Assembly (NCBI RefSeq): GCF_014650335.1
Contig: NZ_BMUT01000001.1
Span: forward strand, 62,001-126,000
Direction: 5' to 3'
Length of the DNA: 64,000 nucleotides
Source of the DNA: Streptomyces hiroshimensis
Lineage (GTDB): Bacteria > Actinomycetota > Actinomycetes > Streptomycetales > Streptomycetaceae
Shown here piece by piece: positions 42,770 through 51,966 of this stretch. The notes beneath the pieces are model-generated. The model was not told the origin of the DNA. It saw nothing but the letters and a program-made list of their open reading frames with translations, and made no database searches. A program made the translations under genes and the position numbers. The stretch's first letter is position 1. Each line of letters starts with the position of its first letter.

Positions 42770-43918
42770 ATGCCGATCACCGAAGTGCCTCGTGGACTCG
42801 CCGGCGTCGTCGTCACCGACACCGCCCTCGGCGACGTCCGCGGCCAGGAGGGCTTCTACCACTACCGCCAGTACTCGGCCGTCGAACTGGCGCAGACCCG
42901 GTCCTTCGAGGACGTCTGGCACCTGATGTTCCGCGGCTCCCTGCCGGACGCGCAGCAGCGCGCCCGCTTCGCCGCCGAGACCGCCGCCCTGCGCCGGCTC
43001 CCCCAGGACGTGCGCGACGCCCTGCCGGGCATCGCCCGCGCCGGTGCCGCCTCCGGCCCGCTCGCCGGGCTGCGCACCGCGCTGTCCCTCCTCGGTGCCT
43101 CGGCCGGGCTCCGGCCGCTCTACGACACCGGCGCCGACGGGCGCGAGGCCGCCGCGCTCGCCGCCTGCGCCGCCGTCCCCACCCTGCTCACGGCACTCCA
43201 CCGGCTCGGCAACGGGCTGGAGCCCGTCGAGCCGCGCGAGGACCTGCCGTACGCCGCCAACTACCTCTACATGCTGACCGGAGCCGAGCCCGGCGCCCGG
43301 GAGGCCCGCGCCATCGAGCGCTACCTCGTCTCCACGATCGACCACGGCTTCAACGCCTCGACGTTCACCGCCCGGGTGATCGCCTCCACCGGCGCGGACC
43401 TCGCCGCCTGCCTGTGCGGCGCGGTCGGCGCGCTCTCCGGCCCGCTGCACGGCGGCGCCCCCAGCCGGGCCCTCGACACCCTCGACGCCATCGGCACCCC
43501 CGACCGCATCGACTCCTGGATCCGCGAACGCGTCCTCGCGGGCGAACGGATCATGGGCTTCGGGCACCCCGTCTACCGCACCGAGGACCCCCGCTCCCGG
43601 ATGCTCCGCGAGATCGCCGAGGAGTTCGGCGGCGATCTGGTGGACTTCGCCGTCGAGGTCGAGGGCCGGGTGGAGGCGATCCTCGCCGAGCTCAAGCCCG
43701 GCCGGGAGCTCCACACCAACGTCGAGTTCTACGCGGGCGTCGTCATGGAGCTGTGCGGGCTGCCGCGCGAGATGTTCACCCCCACCTTCTGCGCGGCACG
43801 CGTCGTCGGCTGGAGCGCCAATATCCTGGAGCAGGCGGACGACTCGAAGATCATCCGCCCGGCGGCCCGGTACGTGGGCCCGCCCCCGCCCCAGCCGGTC
43901 CCCGCCGTGCTCGACTGA
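42770..43918 (+). CDS. citrate synthase homologue (citrate/2-methylcitrate synthase family)
   Basis: 382 aa. It joins acetyl-CoA (or propionyl-CoA) to oxaloacetate. Two catalytic histidines are visible (GPLHGGAPSRAL, GFGHPVYRTEDPR). At the third position the usual Asp of NVDFY is Glu (HTNVEFYAGVVMEL), a conservative change that may affect rate or be a family trait. The N terminus (RGLAGVVVTDTALGDVRGQEGFYHYRQYSAVELA) is the short citrate-synthase II type. ATG 42770 follows GGGGG. The start of CobW lies 17 bp after this stop. Divergent from the helix-turn-helix citrate-synthase homologue; the two may share substrates or form mixed oligomers. Confidence 0.92.
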   Translation: MPITEVPRGLAGVVVTDTALGDVRGQEGFYHYRQYSAVELAQTRSFEDVWHLMFRGSLPDAQQRARFAAETAALRRLPQDVRDALPGIARAGAASGPLAGLRTALSLLGASAGLRPLYDTGADGREAAALAACAAVPTLLTALHRLGNGLEPVEPREDLPYAANYLYMLTGAEPGAREARAIERYLVSTIDHGFNASTFTARVIASTGADLAACLCGAVGALSGPLHGGAPSRALDTLDAIGTPDRIDSWIRERVLAGERIMGFGHPVYRTEDPRSRMLREIAEEFGGDLVDFAVEVEGRVEAILAELKPGRELHTNVEFYAGVVMELCGLPREMFTPTFCAARVVGWSANILEQADDSKIIRPAARYVGPPPPQPVPAVLD

Positions 43919-43935
43919 CGATGGAGGCGCCCCCC

Positions 43936-45048
43936 GTGGCCAAGCGACAGATCCCGGTCATCGTGCTCGCAGGATTCCTGGGGTCGGGCAAGACCACGCT
44001 CCTCAACCACCTCCTGGGGAGAAGCGGGGGCACCCGCATCGGGGCGATCGTCAACGACTTCGGCAGCATCGAGATCGACGCCATGAGCGTCGCCGGGCAG
44101 GTCGACTCGATGGTCTCGCTGGGCAACGGATGCCTGTGCTGCGCCGTGGACACCAGCGAGCTCGACGGCTTCCTCGACCGGCTCTCCCGCCCGGCCGCCC
44201 GCATCGACGTCATCGTCATCGAGGCCAGCGGCCTGGCCGAGCCGCAGGAAGTCATCAGGATGATCCTGGCCAGCGACAACAAGGACATCGTCTACGGAGG
44301 CCTCGTCGAGGTCGTCGACGCGGCGGAGTTCGCCGCCACCCGCGCCCGGCACCCGGAGCTCGACCGCCACGTGGCCATCGCCGACCTCGTCGTCCTCAAC
44401 AAGGCCGACAGGGTCGGCGACGAGGCCCGCCGGGAGGTCCTCGGCGTGCTGGAGGAGCTCGCCCCCGGCACGCCCGTCGTGCCGGCGTCCTACGGGCGCA
44501 TCGACCCGGAGCTGCTCTTCGACCGCAAGCCGCGCGAGGACGACCCGTCGAAGACGCGCCAGCTGTCCTTCGAGGACCTGTGCGCCGACGACGAGCCGGA
44601 CGGCCACGACCACGGCAGCTGTGACCTTGACCATGACCACGACCACGACCATGACCACGACTGCCACGGCGGCTGCGACCACAACGGGCACCTGCACGCC
44701 GCCTACGAGAGCGTCGAGTTCGTCTCCGAAGAGCCCGTGGACCCGCGGCGGCTGATGGAGTTCCTCGACAGCCGGCCGGAGGGCCTCTACCGGATCAAGG
44801 GATTCGTGTACTTCGGCATAGCCGGGCACAAGCACAAGTTCGCCGTCCACGCCGTCGGCGACTTCCTGCGCTTCTACCGCTCCTCCTGGGCACGGGCCGA
44901 GGAACGGCTCACCCAGCTCGTACTGATCGGCAGGGGCGTCGACACGGCGGCTCTGCGGGCCGGGCTGGACCGCTGCCGCGTCACCGCGGGGGAGCCTCCG
45001 GCGGAGGAGCACAGCATGTGGGGCGTCCTGCGGTACGCGCAGGGCTGA
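43936..45048 (+). CDS. CobW/COG0523-family GTPase, metal chaperone
   Basis: 370 aa. G1 (AGFLGSGKTTLLNHLL), the metal-binding CxCC motif (NGCLCCAVDTSEL) and G4 (VVLNKADRVG) are intact. Residues about 225-260 form a metal-binding loop rich in His and Asp (GHDHGSCDLDHDHDHDHDHD, then CHGGCDHNGHLH). C-terminal CobW_C domain follows (GLYRIKGFVYFGIAGHKHKFAVHAVG). Such GTPases insert zinc, cobalt or other metals into target proteins. The GTG is preferred over ATG 43921 because GGAGG lies 8 bp upstream. Coupled to citrate synthase by 17 bp; a metal-dependent client there is not established. Confidence 0.92.
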   Translation: MAKRQIPVIVLAGFLGSGKTTLLNHLLGRSGGTRIGAIVNDFGSIEIDAMSVAGQVDSMVSLGNGCLCCAVDTSELDGFLDRLSRPAARIDVIVIEASGLAEPQEVIRMILASDNKDIVYGGLVEVVDAAEFAATRARHPELDRHVAIADLVVLNKADRVGDEARREVLGVLEELAPGTPVVPASYGRIDPELLFDRKPREDDPSKTRQLSFEDLCADDEPDGHDHGSCDLDHDHDHDHDHDCHGGCDHNGHLHAAYESVEFVSEEPVDPRRLMEFLDSRPEGLYRIKGFVYFGIAGHKHKFAVHAVGDFLRFYRSSWARAEERLTQLVLIGRGVDTAALRAGLDRCRVTAGEPPAEEHSMWGVLRYAQG

Positions 45049-45075
45049 CACGGGCGCTGACAGGGGGGGGCTGAC

Positions 45076-45096
45076 GGGGGCGCCCGCAGCGCCCCC
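45076..45096. terminator. shared terminator between cobW-like gene and parC
   Basis: GGGGGCGC and GCGCCCCC form an 8-bp GC stem with a 5-nt loop between the convergent stops. Confidence 0.7.
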
Positions 45097-45111
45097 GCCC
45101 TCCGCGCCGGG

Positions 45112-47568
45112 CTACACCGGGCCCGCCACCGCCTTCACCGGCTTCGCCAGGGGAGTGCCCGAGCCGTCCCGCCGCGGGTCGGCCTCCGGCAGCTCCACCG
45201 GGGTGCCCTTCGCATCCGCCGCCCGCGCCGGGGCGGCACCCGCCCAGGCCATGACCAGGCAGTCCTCACCCTTGAGGAAGCGCTGGCAGCGCACGCCGCC
45301 CGTCGCCCGGCCCTTGCGCGGGTACGGGTCGAAGGGGGTCAGCTTCGCCGTGCCCTCCGAGGCGCCCAGCAGGGTGCCCTGTGTCCCGGCCTGGGTGAAC
45401 ACCACCGCGTCGGCCGCAGGGTCGATGGCGGTGAAGGAGATCACCTTCGCGCCCGAGGAGAGCTTGATGCCCGCCATGCCGCCCGCGGGCCGGCCCTGCG
45501 GCCGCACCTGCGAGGCCGGATAGCGCAGCAGCTGGGCGTCGTCGGTGATGAAGACGAGGTCCTCCTCGCCCGTCCGCAGCTCGGCGGCGCCGACGATGCG
45601 GTCGCCGTCCTTGAGGGAGATGACCTCCAGCTCGTCCTTGTTGGCCGGATAGTCGGGGACCACGCGCTTGACGACGCCCTGCTCCGTGCCGATCGCGAGC
45701 CCCGGCGAGGACTCGTCCAGCGTGGTGAGACAGACGACCGTCTCGCCGTCGGCCAGGGAGAGGAACTCCGGCACCGGTGCCCCGCCCGCCAGGCTGGGCG
45801 CCGCCGCCGTCTCCGGCAGCTGCGGCAGATCGATCACCCGCATCCGCAGCAGGCGCCCGGCCGACGTCACCGCGCCGACCTCGCCCAGGGCCGTCGCCGG
45901 CACCGCCGAGACGATCACGTCGTGCTTGACGCGCTTGGCCTCGCCCGCGGCGGGCGGGAAGGGCTCGCCGGTGGCCGTGCGGGCCAGCAGGCCGGTGGAG
46001 GACATCAGCACGCGGCACGGGTCGTCGGCGACCTGCAGGGGCACCGCCGACGCCGGGGCGCCCGCCGACTCCAGCAGGACCGTACGGCGGTCGGTGCCGA
46101 ACTTCTTCGCGACGTCGGCCAGTTCGCCCGAGACCAGCTTGCGCAGCTCCGCGTCGGACTCCAGGATCCGCGTCAGCTCCTCGATCTCCCCGGTGAGCTT
46201 GTCGCGCTCCGCCTCCAGCTCGATGCGGTCGAACTTCGTCAGGCGGCGCAGCGGCGTGTCGAGGATGTACTGCGTCTGCACCTCGGAGAGGGAGAAGCGC
46301 GCGATGAGGGCCTCCTTGGCCTGCGCCGCGTTCTCACTCGATCGGATGATCCTGATGACCTCGTCGATGTCGAGCAGGGCCACCAGCAGGCCCTCGACCA
46401 GGTGCAGCCGGTCGCGCCGCTTGCCGCGCCGGAACTCGCTGCGCCGCCGCACCACCTCGAAGCGGTGGTCGACGTAGACCTCCAGGAGCTCCTTGAGGCC
46501 CAGCGTGAGCGGCTGACCGTCGACCAGGGCGACGTTGTTGATGCCGAAGGACTCCTCCATCGGCGTGAGCTTGTAGAGCTGCTCCAGGACGGCCTCGGGG
46601 TTGAAGCCGTTCTTGATCTCGATGACCAGGCGCAGGCCGTGGGCGCGGTCGGTGAGGTCCTTGACGTCGGCGATGCCCTGGAGCTTCTTCGAGCCGACCA
46701 GGTCCTTGATCTTGGAGATGACCTTCTCGGGGCCGACGGTGAAGGGCAGCTCGGTGACGACCAGGCCCTTGCGGCGGGCCGTCACGTTCTCCACGGCGAC
46801 GGTGGCGCGGATCTTGAACGTGCCGCGGCCCGTCTCGTAGGCGTCGCGCACGCCGCCCAGGCCCACGATCCGGCCGCCCGTGGGCAGGTCCGGGCCGGGG
46901 ATGAACTTCATCAGCGTGTCGAGGTCGGCGCCCGGGTGCCTGATCAGGTGCCGGGCGGCCGCGATCACCTCGCCGAGGTTGTGCGGCGGCATGTTCGTCG
47001 CCATGCCGACCGCGATTCCGGACGAGCCGTTGACCAGCAGGTTCGGATAGGCGGCGGGCAGGGCCACGGGCTCCTGCTCGCTGCCGTCGTAGTTCGGCGT
47101 GAAATCGACGGTGTCCTCTTCGATCGACTCCGTCATCAGCGACGTCGCCGACGCCATCCGGGCCTCGGTGTAGCGCATGGCCGCGGGCGGGTCGTCATTG
47201 CCGAGGGAGCCGAAGTTGCCGTGGCCGTCGACCAGCGGCACGCGCATGGAAAACGGCTGCGCCATGCGCACCAGGGCGTCGTAGATGGAGGCGTCGCCGT
47301 GGGGGTGGAGCTTTCCCATCACCTCGCCGACGACGCGGGCGCACTTCACATAGCCGCGGTCGGGGCGCAGGCCCATCTCGTTCATCTGGTAGAGGATGCG
47401 GCGGTGGACCGGCTTGAGACCGTCGCGCGCATCGGGCAGGGCCCGGGAGTAGATGACCGAGTAGGCGTACTCGAGGAAGGAACCCTGCATCTCGTCGACG
47501 ACGTCGATGTCGAGGATGCGCTCCTCGAAGTTCTCCGGCGGCGGGGTCTTCGTGCTGCGGCGGGCCAT
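45112..47568 (-). CDS. parC: DNA topoisomerase IV subunit A
   Basis: 818 aa. The breakage-reunion domain shows the winged-helix segment EEYAYSV-like [57 protein letters not shown], and the catalytic Tyr in [11 protein letters not shown]. The C-terminal half is a beta-propeller-type wrap domain without the GyrA-box QRRGG(R/K)G, which supports ParC rather than GyrA. It pairs with ParE (28137-30257). The ATG at 47568 has AAGGAG 12 bp upstream, a little far; an in-frame extension of 17 or more residues exists. Divergent from the M16 peptidase gene at 47786. Confidence 0.94.
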   Translation of the reverse strand: MARRSTKTPPPENFEERILDIDVVDEMQGSFLEYAYSVIYSRALPDARDGLKPVHRRILYQMNEMGLRPDRGYVKCARVVGEVMGKLHPHGDASIYDALVRMAQPFSMRVPLVDGHGNFGSLGNDDPPAAMRYTEARMASATSLMTESIEEDTVDFTPNYDGSEQEPVALPAAYPNLLVNGSSGIAVGMATNMPPHNLGEVIAAARHLIRHPGADLDTLMKFIPGPDLPTGGRIVGLGGVRDAYETGRGTFKIRATVAVENVTARRKGLVVTELPFTVGPEKVISKIKDLVGSKKLQGIADVKDLTDRAHGLRLVIEIKNGFNPEAVLEQLYKLTPMEESFGINNVALVDGQPLTLGLKELLEVYVDHRFEVVRRRSEFRRGKRRDRLHLVEGLLVALLDIDEVIRIIRSSENAAQAKEALIARFSLSEVQTQYILDTPLRRLTKFDRIELEAERDKLTGEIEELTRILESDAELRKLVSGELADVAKKFGTDRRTVLLESAGAPASAVPLQVADDPCRVLMSSTGLLARTATGEPFPPAAGEAKRVKHDVIVSAVPATALGEVGAVTSAGRLLRMRVIDLPQLPETAAAPSLAGGAPVPEFLSLADGETVVCLTTLDESSPGLAIGTEQGVVKRVVPDYPANKDELEVISLKDGDRIVGAAELRTGEEDLVFITDDAQLLRYPASQVRPQGRPAGGMAGIKLSSGAKVISFTAIDPAADAVVFTQAGTQGTLLGASEGTAKLTPFDPYPRKGRATGGVRCQRFLKGEDCLVMAWAGAAPARAADAKGTPVELPEADPRRDGSGTPLAKPVKAVAGPV

Positions 47569-47785
47569 CGCGGCTGCGGCTCCTTCGATCGATTGCCGAG
47601 GCAGGGTGCTGACGCGGACCATTGTGGACCGCGCCACTGACATCACCGGACACGACCCGTCCGTAAGGGGGCACCGCGCCGGGAACTTAGCCGGATGTCA
47701 GCGCGCTTGCATACAGTGACAGCACTGCTCATCACGCGAGTCATCGCGCACCGGCGCGAGATTGCAAGCGATCGAAGGGACGTAC

Positions 47786-49144
47786 ATGCCCATGGGTCAC
47801 ACGGCCACGCAACAGGCCGGTACCGGCGGCCTCACAGCGACCGAGCACCGGCTGGCCAACGGCCTGCGGGTGGTGCTCTCCGAAGACCACCTGACCCCGG
47901 TCGCCGCCGTCTGCCTCTGGTACGACGTCGGCTCGCGCCATGAGGTCAAGGGCCGCACGGGCCTCGCCCACCTCTTCGAGCACCTTATGTTCCAGGGCTC
48001 GGCACAGGTCAAGGGGAACGGCCATTTCGAGCTGGTGCAGGGCGCCGGAGGCTCCCTCAACGGCACCACCAGCTTCGAGCGCACCAACTACTTCGAGACC
48101 ATGCCGGCGCACCAGCTGGAGCTGGCCCTGTGGCTCGAGGCCGACCGGATGGGCTCCCTGCTCACCGCCCTCGACGACGAGTCGATGGAGAACCAGCGCG
48201 ACGTCGTCAAGAACGAGCGCCGCCAGCGCTACGACAACGTCCCCTACGGCACCGCCTTCGAGCGGCTGACCGCCATGGTCTTCCCCGACGGCCACCCGTA
48301 CCACCACACCCCGATCGGCTCCATGGCCGACCTGGACGCGGCCTCCCTGGAGGACGCCCGCGCCTTCTTCCGCACCTACTACGCCCCGGGCAACGCCGTC
48401 CTGTCGGTCGTCGGCGACATCGACCCCGAGCAGACCCTCGCCTGGATCGAGAAGTACTTCGGCTCGATCCCCGCGCACGACGGCAAGCAGCCCCCGCGCG
48501 ACGGCGGCCTGCCCGACGTCATCGGCGAGGAGCTGCGCCAGGTCGTCCGCGAGGAGGTCCCGGCCCGCGCCATGATGGCCGCCTACCGCCTCCCGCAGGA
48601 CGGCTCCCGCGAGGCCGACGCCGCCGACCTGGCCGTCACCGTCCTCGGCGGCGGCGAGTCCTCCCGCCTGCACAACCGCCTGGTCCGCCACGACCGCTCC
48701 GCCGTCGCCGCCGGCTTCGGCCTGCTGCGGCTCGCCGGCGCCCCCTCGCTGGGCTGGCTGGACGTCAAGGCGTCCGGCGGCGCCGAGGTGGCCGGCATCG
48801 AGGCCGCCGTCGACGAGGAGCTCGCCCGCTTCGCCGCCGAGGGCCCGACCCCCGCGGAGATGGAGCGCGCCCAGGCCCAGCTGGAGCGCGAGTGGCTGGA
48901 CCGGCTCTCCACCGTCAGCGGCCGCGCCGATGAACTGTGCCGCTTCGCGGTGCTGTTCGGCGACCCCCAGCTCGCCCTCACCGCCGTCCAGCGCGTCCTG
49001 GACATCACGCCGGAGGAGGTGCAGCAGGTCGCCCAGGCCCGCCTGCGCCCCGACAACCGCGCCGTGCTGGTGTACGAGCCCACCGAGCCGGCCGCCCCCG
49101 CCGCCGACGAGAACGCCGAAGCAGAAGAGGAGACGGCCAAGTGA
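47786..49144 (+). CDS. M16 family zinc peptidase (active subunit)
   Basis: 452 aa. The inverted zinc motif HLFEHLMF (HxxEH) is present near residue 63, with the downstream Glu in the E-rich helix (NERRQRYDNVP). Domain 1 and the C-terminal pseudo-repeat (PARAMMAAYRLPQDGSREADAADLAVTVLGGGESSRLHNRLVR) are of the mitochondrial-processing-peptidase type. No signal peptide. The stop overlaps the next gene's start (GTGA), so the two proteins are translationally coupled and likely form a heterodimer. In Streptomyces such pairs may process small peptides; the substrate is unknown. Confidence 0.93.
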   Translation: MPMGHTATQQAGTGGLTATEHRLANGLRVVLSEDHLTPVAAVCLWYDVGSRHEVKGRTGLAHLFEHLMFQGSAQVKGNGHFELVQGAGGSLNGTTSFERTNYFETMPAHQLELALWLEADRMGSLLTALDDESMENQRDVVKNERRQRYDNVPYGTAFERLTAMVFPDGHPYHHTPIGSMADLDAASLEDARAFFRTYYAPGNAVLSVVGDIDPEQTLAWIEKYFGSIPAHDGKQPPRDGGLPDVIGEELRQVVREEVPARAMMAAYRLPQDGSREADAADLAVTVLGGGESSRLHNRLVRHDRSAVAAGFGLLRLAGAPSLGWLDVKASGGAEVAGIEAAVDEELARFAAEGPTPAEMERAQAQLEREWLDRLSTVSGRADELCRFAVLFGDPQLALTAVQRVLDITPEEVQQVAQARLRPDNRAVLVYEPTEPAAPAADENAEAEEETAK

Positions 49145-50559
49145 GCGACGCCGTGGCCCCCGCACAGCCCGCCCAGCCTGCGCATCCTTCGATGGAGTTC
49201 CACCCGCAGCCCCAGGCCGGGCCCGCGGCCCCCTGGGCCTTCCCCGCCCCCGAGCGCGGCACGCTCCCCAACGGCCTGACGGTGCTGCGCTGCCACCGCC
49301 CCGGCCAGCAGGTCGTCGCCGTCGACATCAACGTCGTGGCCCCCCTCGCCGCGGAGCCCGAAGGCCTCGACGGCGTCGCCACCATCATGGCGCGCGCCCT
49401 GTCCGAGGGCACCGACAAGCACACCGCCGAGGAGTTCACCGCCGAGCTGGAGCGCTGCGGCGCCACCCTCGACGCCCACGCCGACCACCCCGGCGTGCGC
49501 CTGTCCCTGGAGGTTCCCGCCTCCCGGCTCGGCAAGGCCCTCGGCCTCGTGGCCGATGCGCTGCGCGCCCCCGCCTTCCCGGACCACGAGATCGAGCGGC
49601 TGGTGGGCAACCGCCTGGACGAGATCCCGCACGAGCTGGCCAACCCCGCCCGCCGGGCCGCCATGGCGCTCTCCAAGGAGCTCTTCCCGGCCGCCTCGCG
49701 GATGTCCCGCCCCCGCCAGGGCACCGAGGAGACCGTCGCCGGCATCGACGCCGCCTCCGTCCGGGCCTTCTACGAGGCCCACGTCCGGCCCGCCACCACG
49801 ACCGCCGTGGTCGTCGGCGACTTCACCGGCGTCGACCTCGACGCCGCCCTCGCCGACTCCCTCGGCGCCTGGACGGGCTCCCCGGCCGAGCCGCACGCCC
49901 TGCAGCCGGTCACCGCGGACGACACCGGCCGCGTCGTCATCGTGGACCGCCCCGGCGCGGTGCAGACGCAGCTGCTCATCGGCCGCATCGGCGCCGACCG
50001 GCACGGCCAGGTCTGGCCCGCCCAGAGCGTCGGCACGTACTGCCTCGGCGGCACCCTCACCTCCCGTCTGGACCGCGTCCTGCGCGAGGAGAAGGGCTAC
50101 ACCTACGGCGTGCGGGCCTTCGGCCAGGTGCTGCTGTCCACCCCCGAGGGCACCGGCGCGGCCATGCTCGCCATCAGCGGCTCGGTGGACACCGCCTCCA
50201 CCGGCCCCGCGCTGGAGGACCTGTGGACCGTCCTGCGCACCCTCGCCGCCGGGGGCCTGACGGAGGAGGAGCGCGACTCCGCCGTGCAGAACCTCGTCGG
50301 CGTCGCCCCGCTGAAGTACGAGACGGCGGCGGCCGTCGCGGGCACCCTCGCCGACCAGGTCGAGCAGCACCTGCCGGACGACTTCCAGGCGCGCCTGTAC
50401 GAGCGCCTGGCCGCGACGGGCACGGTGGAGGCCACCGCCGCCGTCGTGAGCGCCTTCCCGGTCGACCGTCTGGTGACGGTGCTCGTCGGTGACGCCGCGC
50501 AGATCGAGGAGCCCGTCCGGGCCCTCGGCATCGGGGAAGTGACCGTGATCACGGGCTGA
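49141..50559 (+). CDS. M16 family peptidase-like partner subunit
   Basis: 472 aa. The fold matches the preceding gene (ERGTLPNGLTVLRCHRPGQQVVAVDINVVAPLAAEPEGLDGVATIMARALSEGTDKHTAEEF) but the HxxEH zinc motif is absent at the corresponding site (MARALSEGTDKH). The C-terminal half retains QLLIGRIGADR ... GGTLTSRLDRVLREEKGYTYG, the R/Y pair used to hold substrate. Thus it is the non-catalytic partner, as in bacterial M16B heterodimers. GTG start overlaps the upstream stop. A strong terminator follows. Confidence 0.93.
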   Translation: MSDAVAPAQPAQPAHPSMEFHPQPQAGPAAPWAFPAPERGTLPNGLTVLRCHRPGQQVVAVDINVVAPLAAEPEGLDGVATIMARALSEGTDKHTAEEFTAELERCGATLDAHADHPGVRLSLEVPASRLGKALGLVADALRAPAFPDHEIERLVGNRLDEIPHELANPARRAAMALSKELFPAASRMSRPRQGTEETVAGIDAASVRAFYEAHVRPATTTAVVVGDFTGVDLDAALADSLGAWTGSPAEPHALQPVTADDTGRVVIVDRPGAVQTQLLIGRIGADRHGQVWPAQSVGTYCLGGTLTSRLDRVLREEKGYTYGVRAFGQVLLSTPEGTGAAMLAISGSVDTASTGPALEDLWTVLRTLAAGGLTEEERDSAVQNLVGVAPLKYETAAAVAGTLADQVEQHLPDDFQARLYERLAATGTVEATAAVVSAFPVDRLVTVLVGDAAQIEEPVRALGIGEVTVITG

Positions 50560-50599
50560 CCCCCCGGCGGGCCGGCCGCGCCGGGCGGTCCGTCAACCG

Positions 50600-50634
50600 G
50601 CAGGCACGCGCGCCCCTGAGGCGCGTGTGCCTGC
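50600..50634 (+). terminator. terminator of the M16 operon
   Basis: GCAGGCACGCGCGCC pairs with GGCGCGTGTGCCTGC (15 bp, one G-T pair) across a 5-nt loop, 40 bp after the stop. Confidence 0.9.
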
Positions 50635-50703
50635 CAAATGTCCGATTTAGCGGAGTGGTTGCACGTCTGCGTTGTGGCGTGGGCCACAAAACGGGGCTTC
50701 TGT

Positions 50704-50733
50704 TTGCCGATCGAAAGTGACGGCGTCTAGCGT
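50704..50733 (+). promoter_or_regulatory. candidate promoter of the M23 gene
   Basis: TTGCCG (50704-50709) and TAGCGT (50728-50733) with an 18-bp spacer resemble a housekeeping promoter; it lies just upstream of the riboswitch, as expected. Confidence 0.45.
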
Positions 50734-50754
50734 CAAAGCGTCTGTCCGTCAGAT

Positions 50755-50925
50755 GTGCGCCGCATCCGCGGCCCGGGCAGACATCGCCGAGTCCCCGTAC
50801 GGCGCGAGCCAGGGGAGCCGGGGACCCAAGTGTCCCTGGGGTGAATCGGGCCCCTTTCCGGAGGGATCCGTAGGAGACCTTCCTGCTCCGAACCCGTCAG
50901 CTAACCCGGTAGGCGAGAGGGAAGG
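50755..50925 (+). promoter_or_regulatory. c-di-AMP (ydaO/yuaA) riboswitch
   Basis: The leader contains the conserved blocks of this class in order: ATCGCCGAGTCC, AGGGGAGCCGGGGACCCAA, CCTGGGGTGAATCGGGC, GTAGGAGACC, then CTCCGAACCCGTCAGCTAA and CCGGTAGGCGAGAG, ending about 20 nt before the start codon. In Streptomyces these riboswitches precede cell-wall hydrolase genes and turn expression down at high c-di-AMP. The 384-bp gap holds only this, a terminator and a promoter. Limits are approximate. Confidence 0.92.
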
Positions 50926-50943
50926 AAAGGACCAGCCTCACCA

Positions 50944-51750
50944 ATGGCGTTCACTCGTGCCACCGGGAAGCACCGTCGTCCGAGCCGTGCCGTTCGCGTC
51001 AGTGCGAACGTGGCCGGCATAGCCACCCTCACCGCCACCGGCGTCGTCGCGGGCTTCGCCGCCCCGGCGCTGGCCGCCTCCACCGACGAGGTCCACCACC
51101 CCGAGGACACCGGCCTGACCCAGGCCGTCGTCATCGGCGAGGACACGGCCGGCCGCATCGGTGAGCAGGCCCAGGTGCAGAGCAGCTCCGCCGCCGAGAC
51201 CACCGCCGTCCACGACGCCGAGACCGCCGCCAAGCAGCAGGCCGCCGACGTCAAGAAGGCCGCGGACGAGGCCAAGCGCAAGGCCGAGGCCGAGCGCAAG
51301 GAGGCCGAGCGCGTCGCCCGCGAGCAGGAGCGCAAGCGCCTCAACACCTTCGTCTCGCCGATCGCCGGCTCGTACGTCTCCACGTCCTACAAGGCCTCCA
51401 GCGGCCTGTGGTCCTCCGGCAGTCACACCGGCATCGACCTGCACGCCGAGACCGGCACCTCGGTCCAGGCCGTGGGCGCGGGCACCGTCGTCGAGGCCGG
51501 CTGGGGCGGCGCCTACGGCAACAACGTCGTCATCAAGCACAACGACGGCACGTACACGCAGTACGGCCACCTGTCGTCCATCGAGGTCTCCGTCGGCCAG
51601 TCGGTCACCGCCGGCCAGCAGATCGGCCTCTCCGGCGCCACGGGCAACGTCACCGGCCCGCACCTGCACTTCGAGGCCCGCACCGGCGCCACGTACGGCA
51701 CCGACATCGACCCGGTCGCCTACCTCAGCGAGCACGGCGTCAACCTCTGA
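50944..51750 (+). CDS. secreted M23 (LytM) peptidase controlled by a c-di-AMP riboswitch
   Basis: 268 aa. A signal peptide with a long basic N region (MAFTRATGKHRRPSRAVRVS) ends near AAPALAA. Residues about 75-135 are an Ala/Lys/Glu-rich coiled coil (AETAAKQQAADVKKAADEAKRK). The LytM domain (residues 140-268) has zinc ligands in SHTGIDLHAETG and GPHLHFEART. It would cut peptidoglycan cross-links during growth or spore germination. The leader with c-di-AMP riboswitch is the feature that places it with resuscitation and wall hydrolases. A perfect terminator follows. Confidence 0.94.
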   Translation: MAFTRATGKHRRPSRAVRVSANVAGIATLTATGVVAGFAAPALAASTDEVHHPEDTGLTQAVVIGEDTAGRIGEQAQVQSSSAAETTAVHDAETAAKQQAADVKKAADEAKRKAEAERKEAERVAREQERKRLNTFVSPIAGSYVSTSYKASSGLWSSGSHTGIDLHAETGTSVQAVGAGTVVEAGWGGAYGNNVVIKHNDGTYTQYGHLSSIEVSVGQSVTAGQQIGLSGATGNVTGPHLHFEARTGATYGTDIDPVAYLSEHGVNL

Positions 51751-51788
51751 CGCACCCGCCGACGCCCCTGCGCGGCACATTCGCCTCA

Positions 51789-51820
51789 CGAAGGCCCCGG
51801 CCCACCGGCCGGGGCCTTCG
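51789..51820 (+). terminator. M23 gene terminator
   Basis: CGAAGGCCCCGGCC, a 4-nt loop, and the exact 14-bp reverse complement, 38 bp after the stop. Confidence 0.92.
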
Positions 51821-51966
51821 TCGTATCCTCGTGTTGGCCAAAACATATCGATGACTTCACATGCGCCGTCGGAAATCGCGGACGGCTGCAATAGAGTCGC
51901 TGAACAGGCGTCAATCGGCCGCGTTGCGCGGGGGTTATGCGGAGGTTCACCCATGCGGGGCCGTAC

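Noticed and set aside
42636..42926. Protein read from the 12-bp repeat array
   Set aside because: Repeated IDHR-type units come from the DNA repeat; the frame runs into the citrate synthase in the wrong frame.
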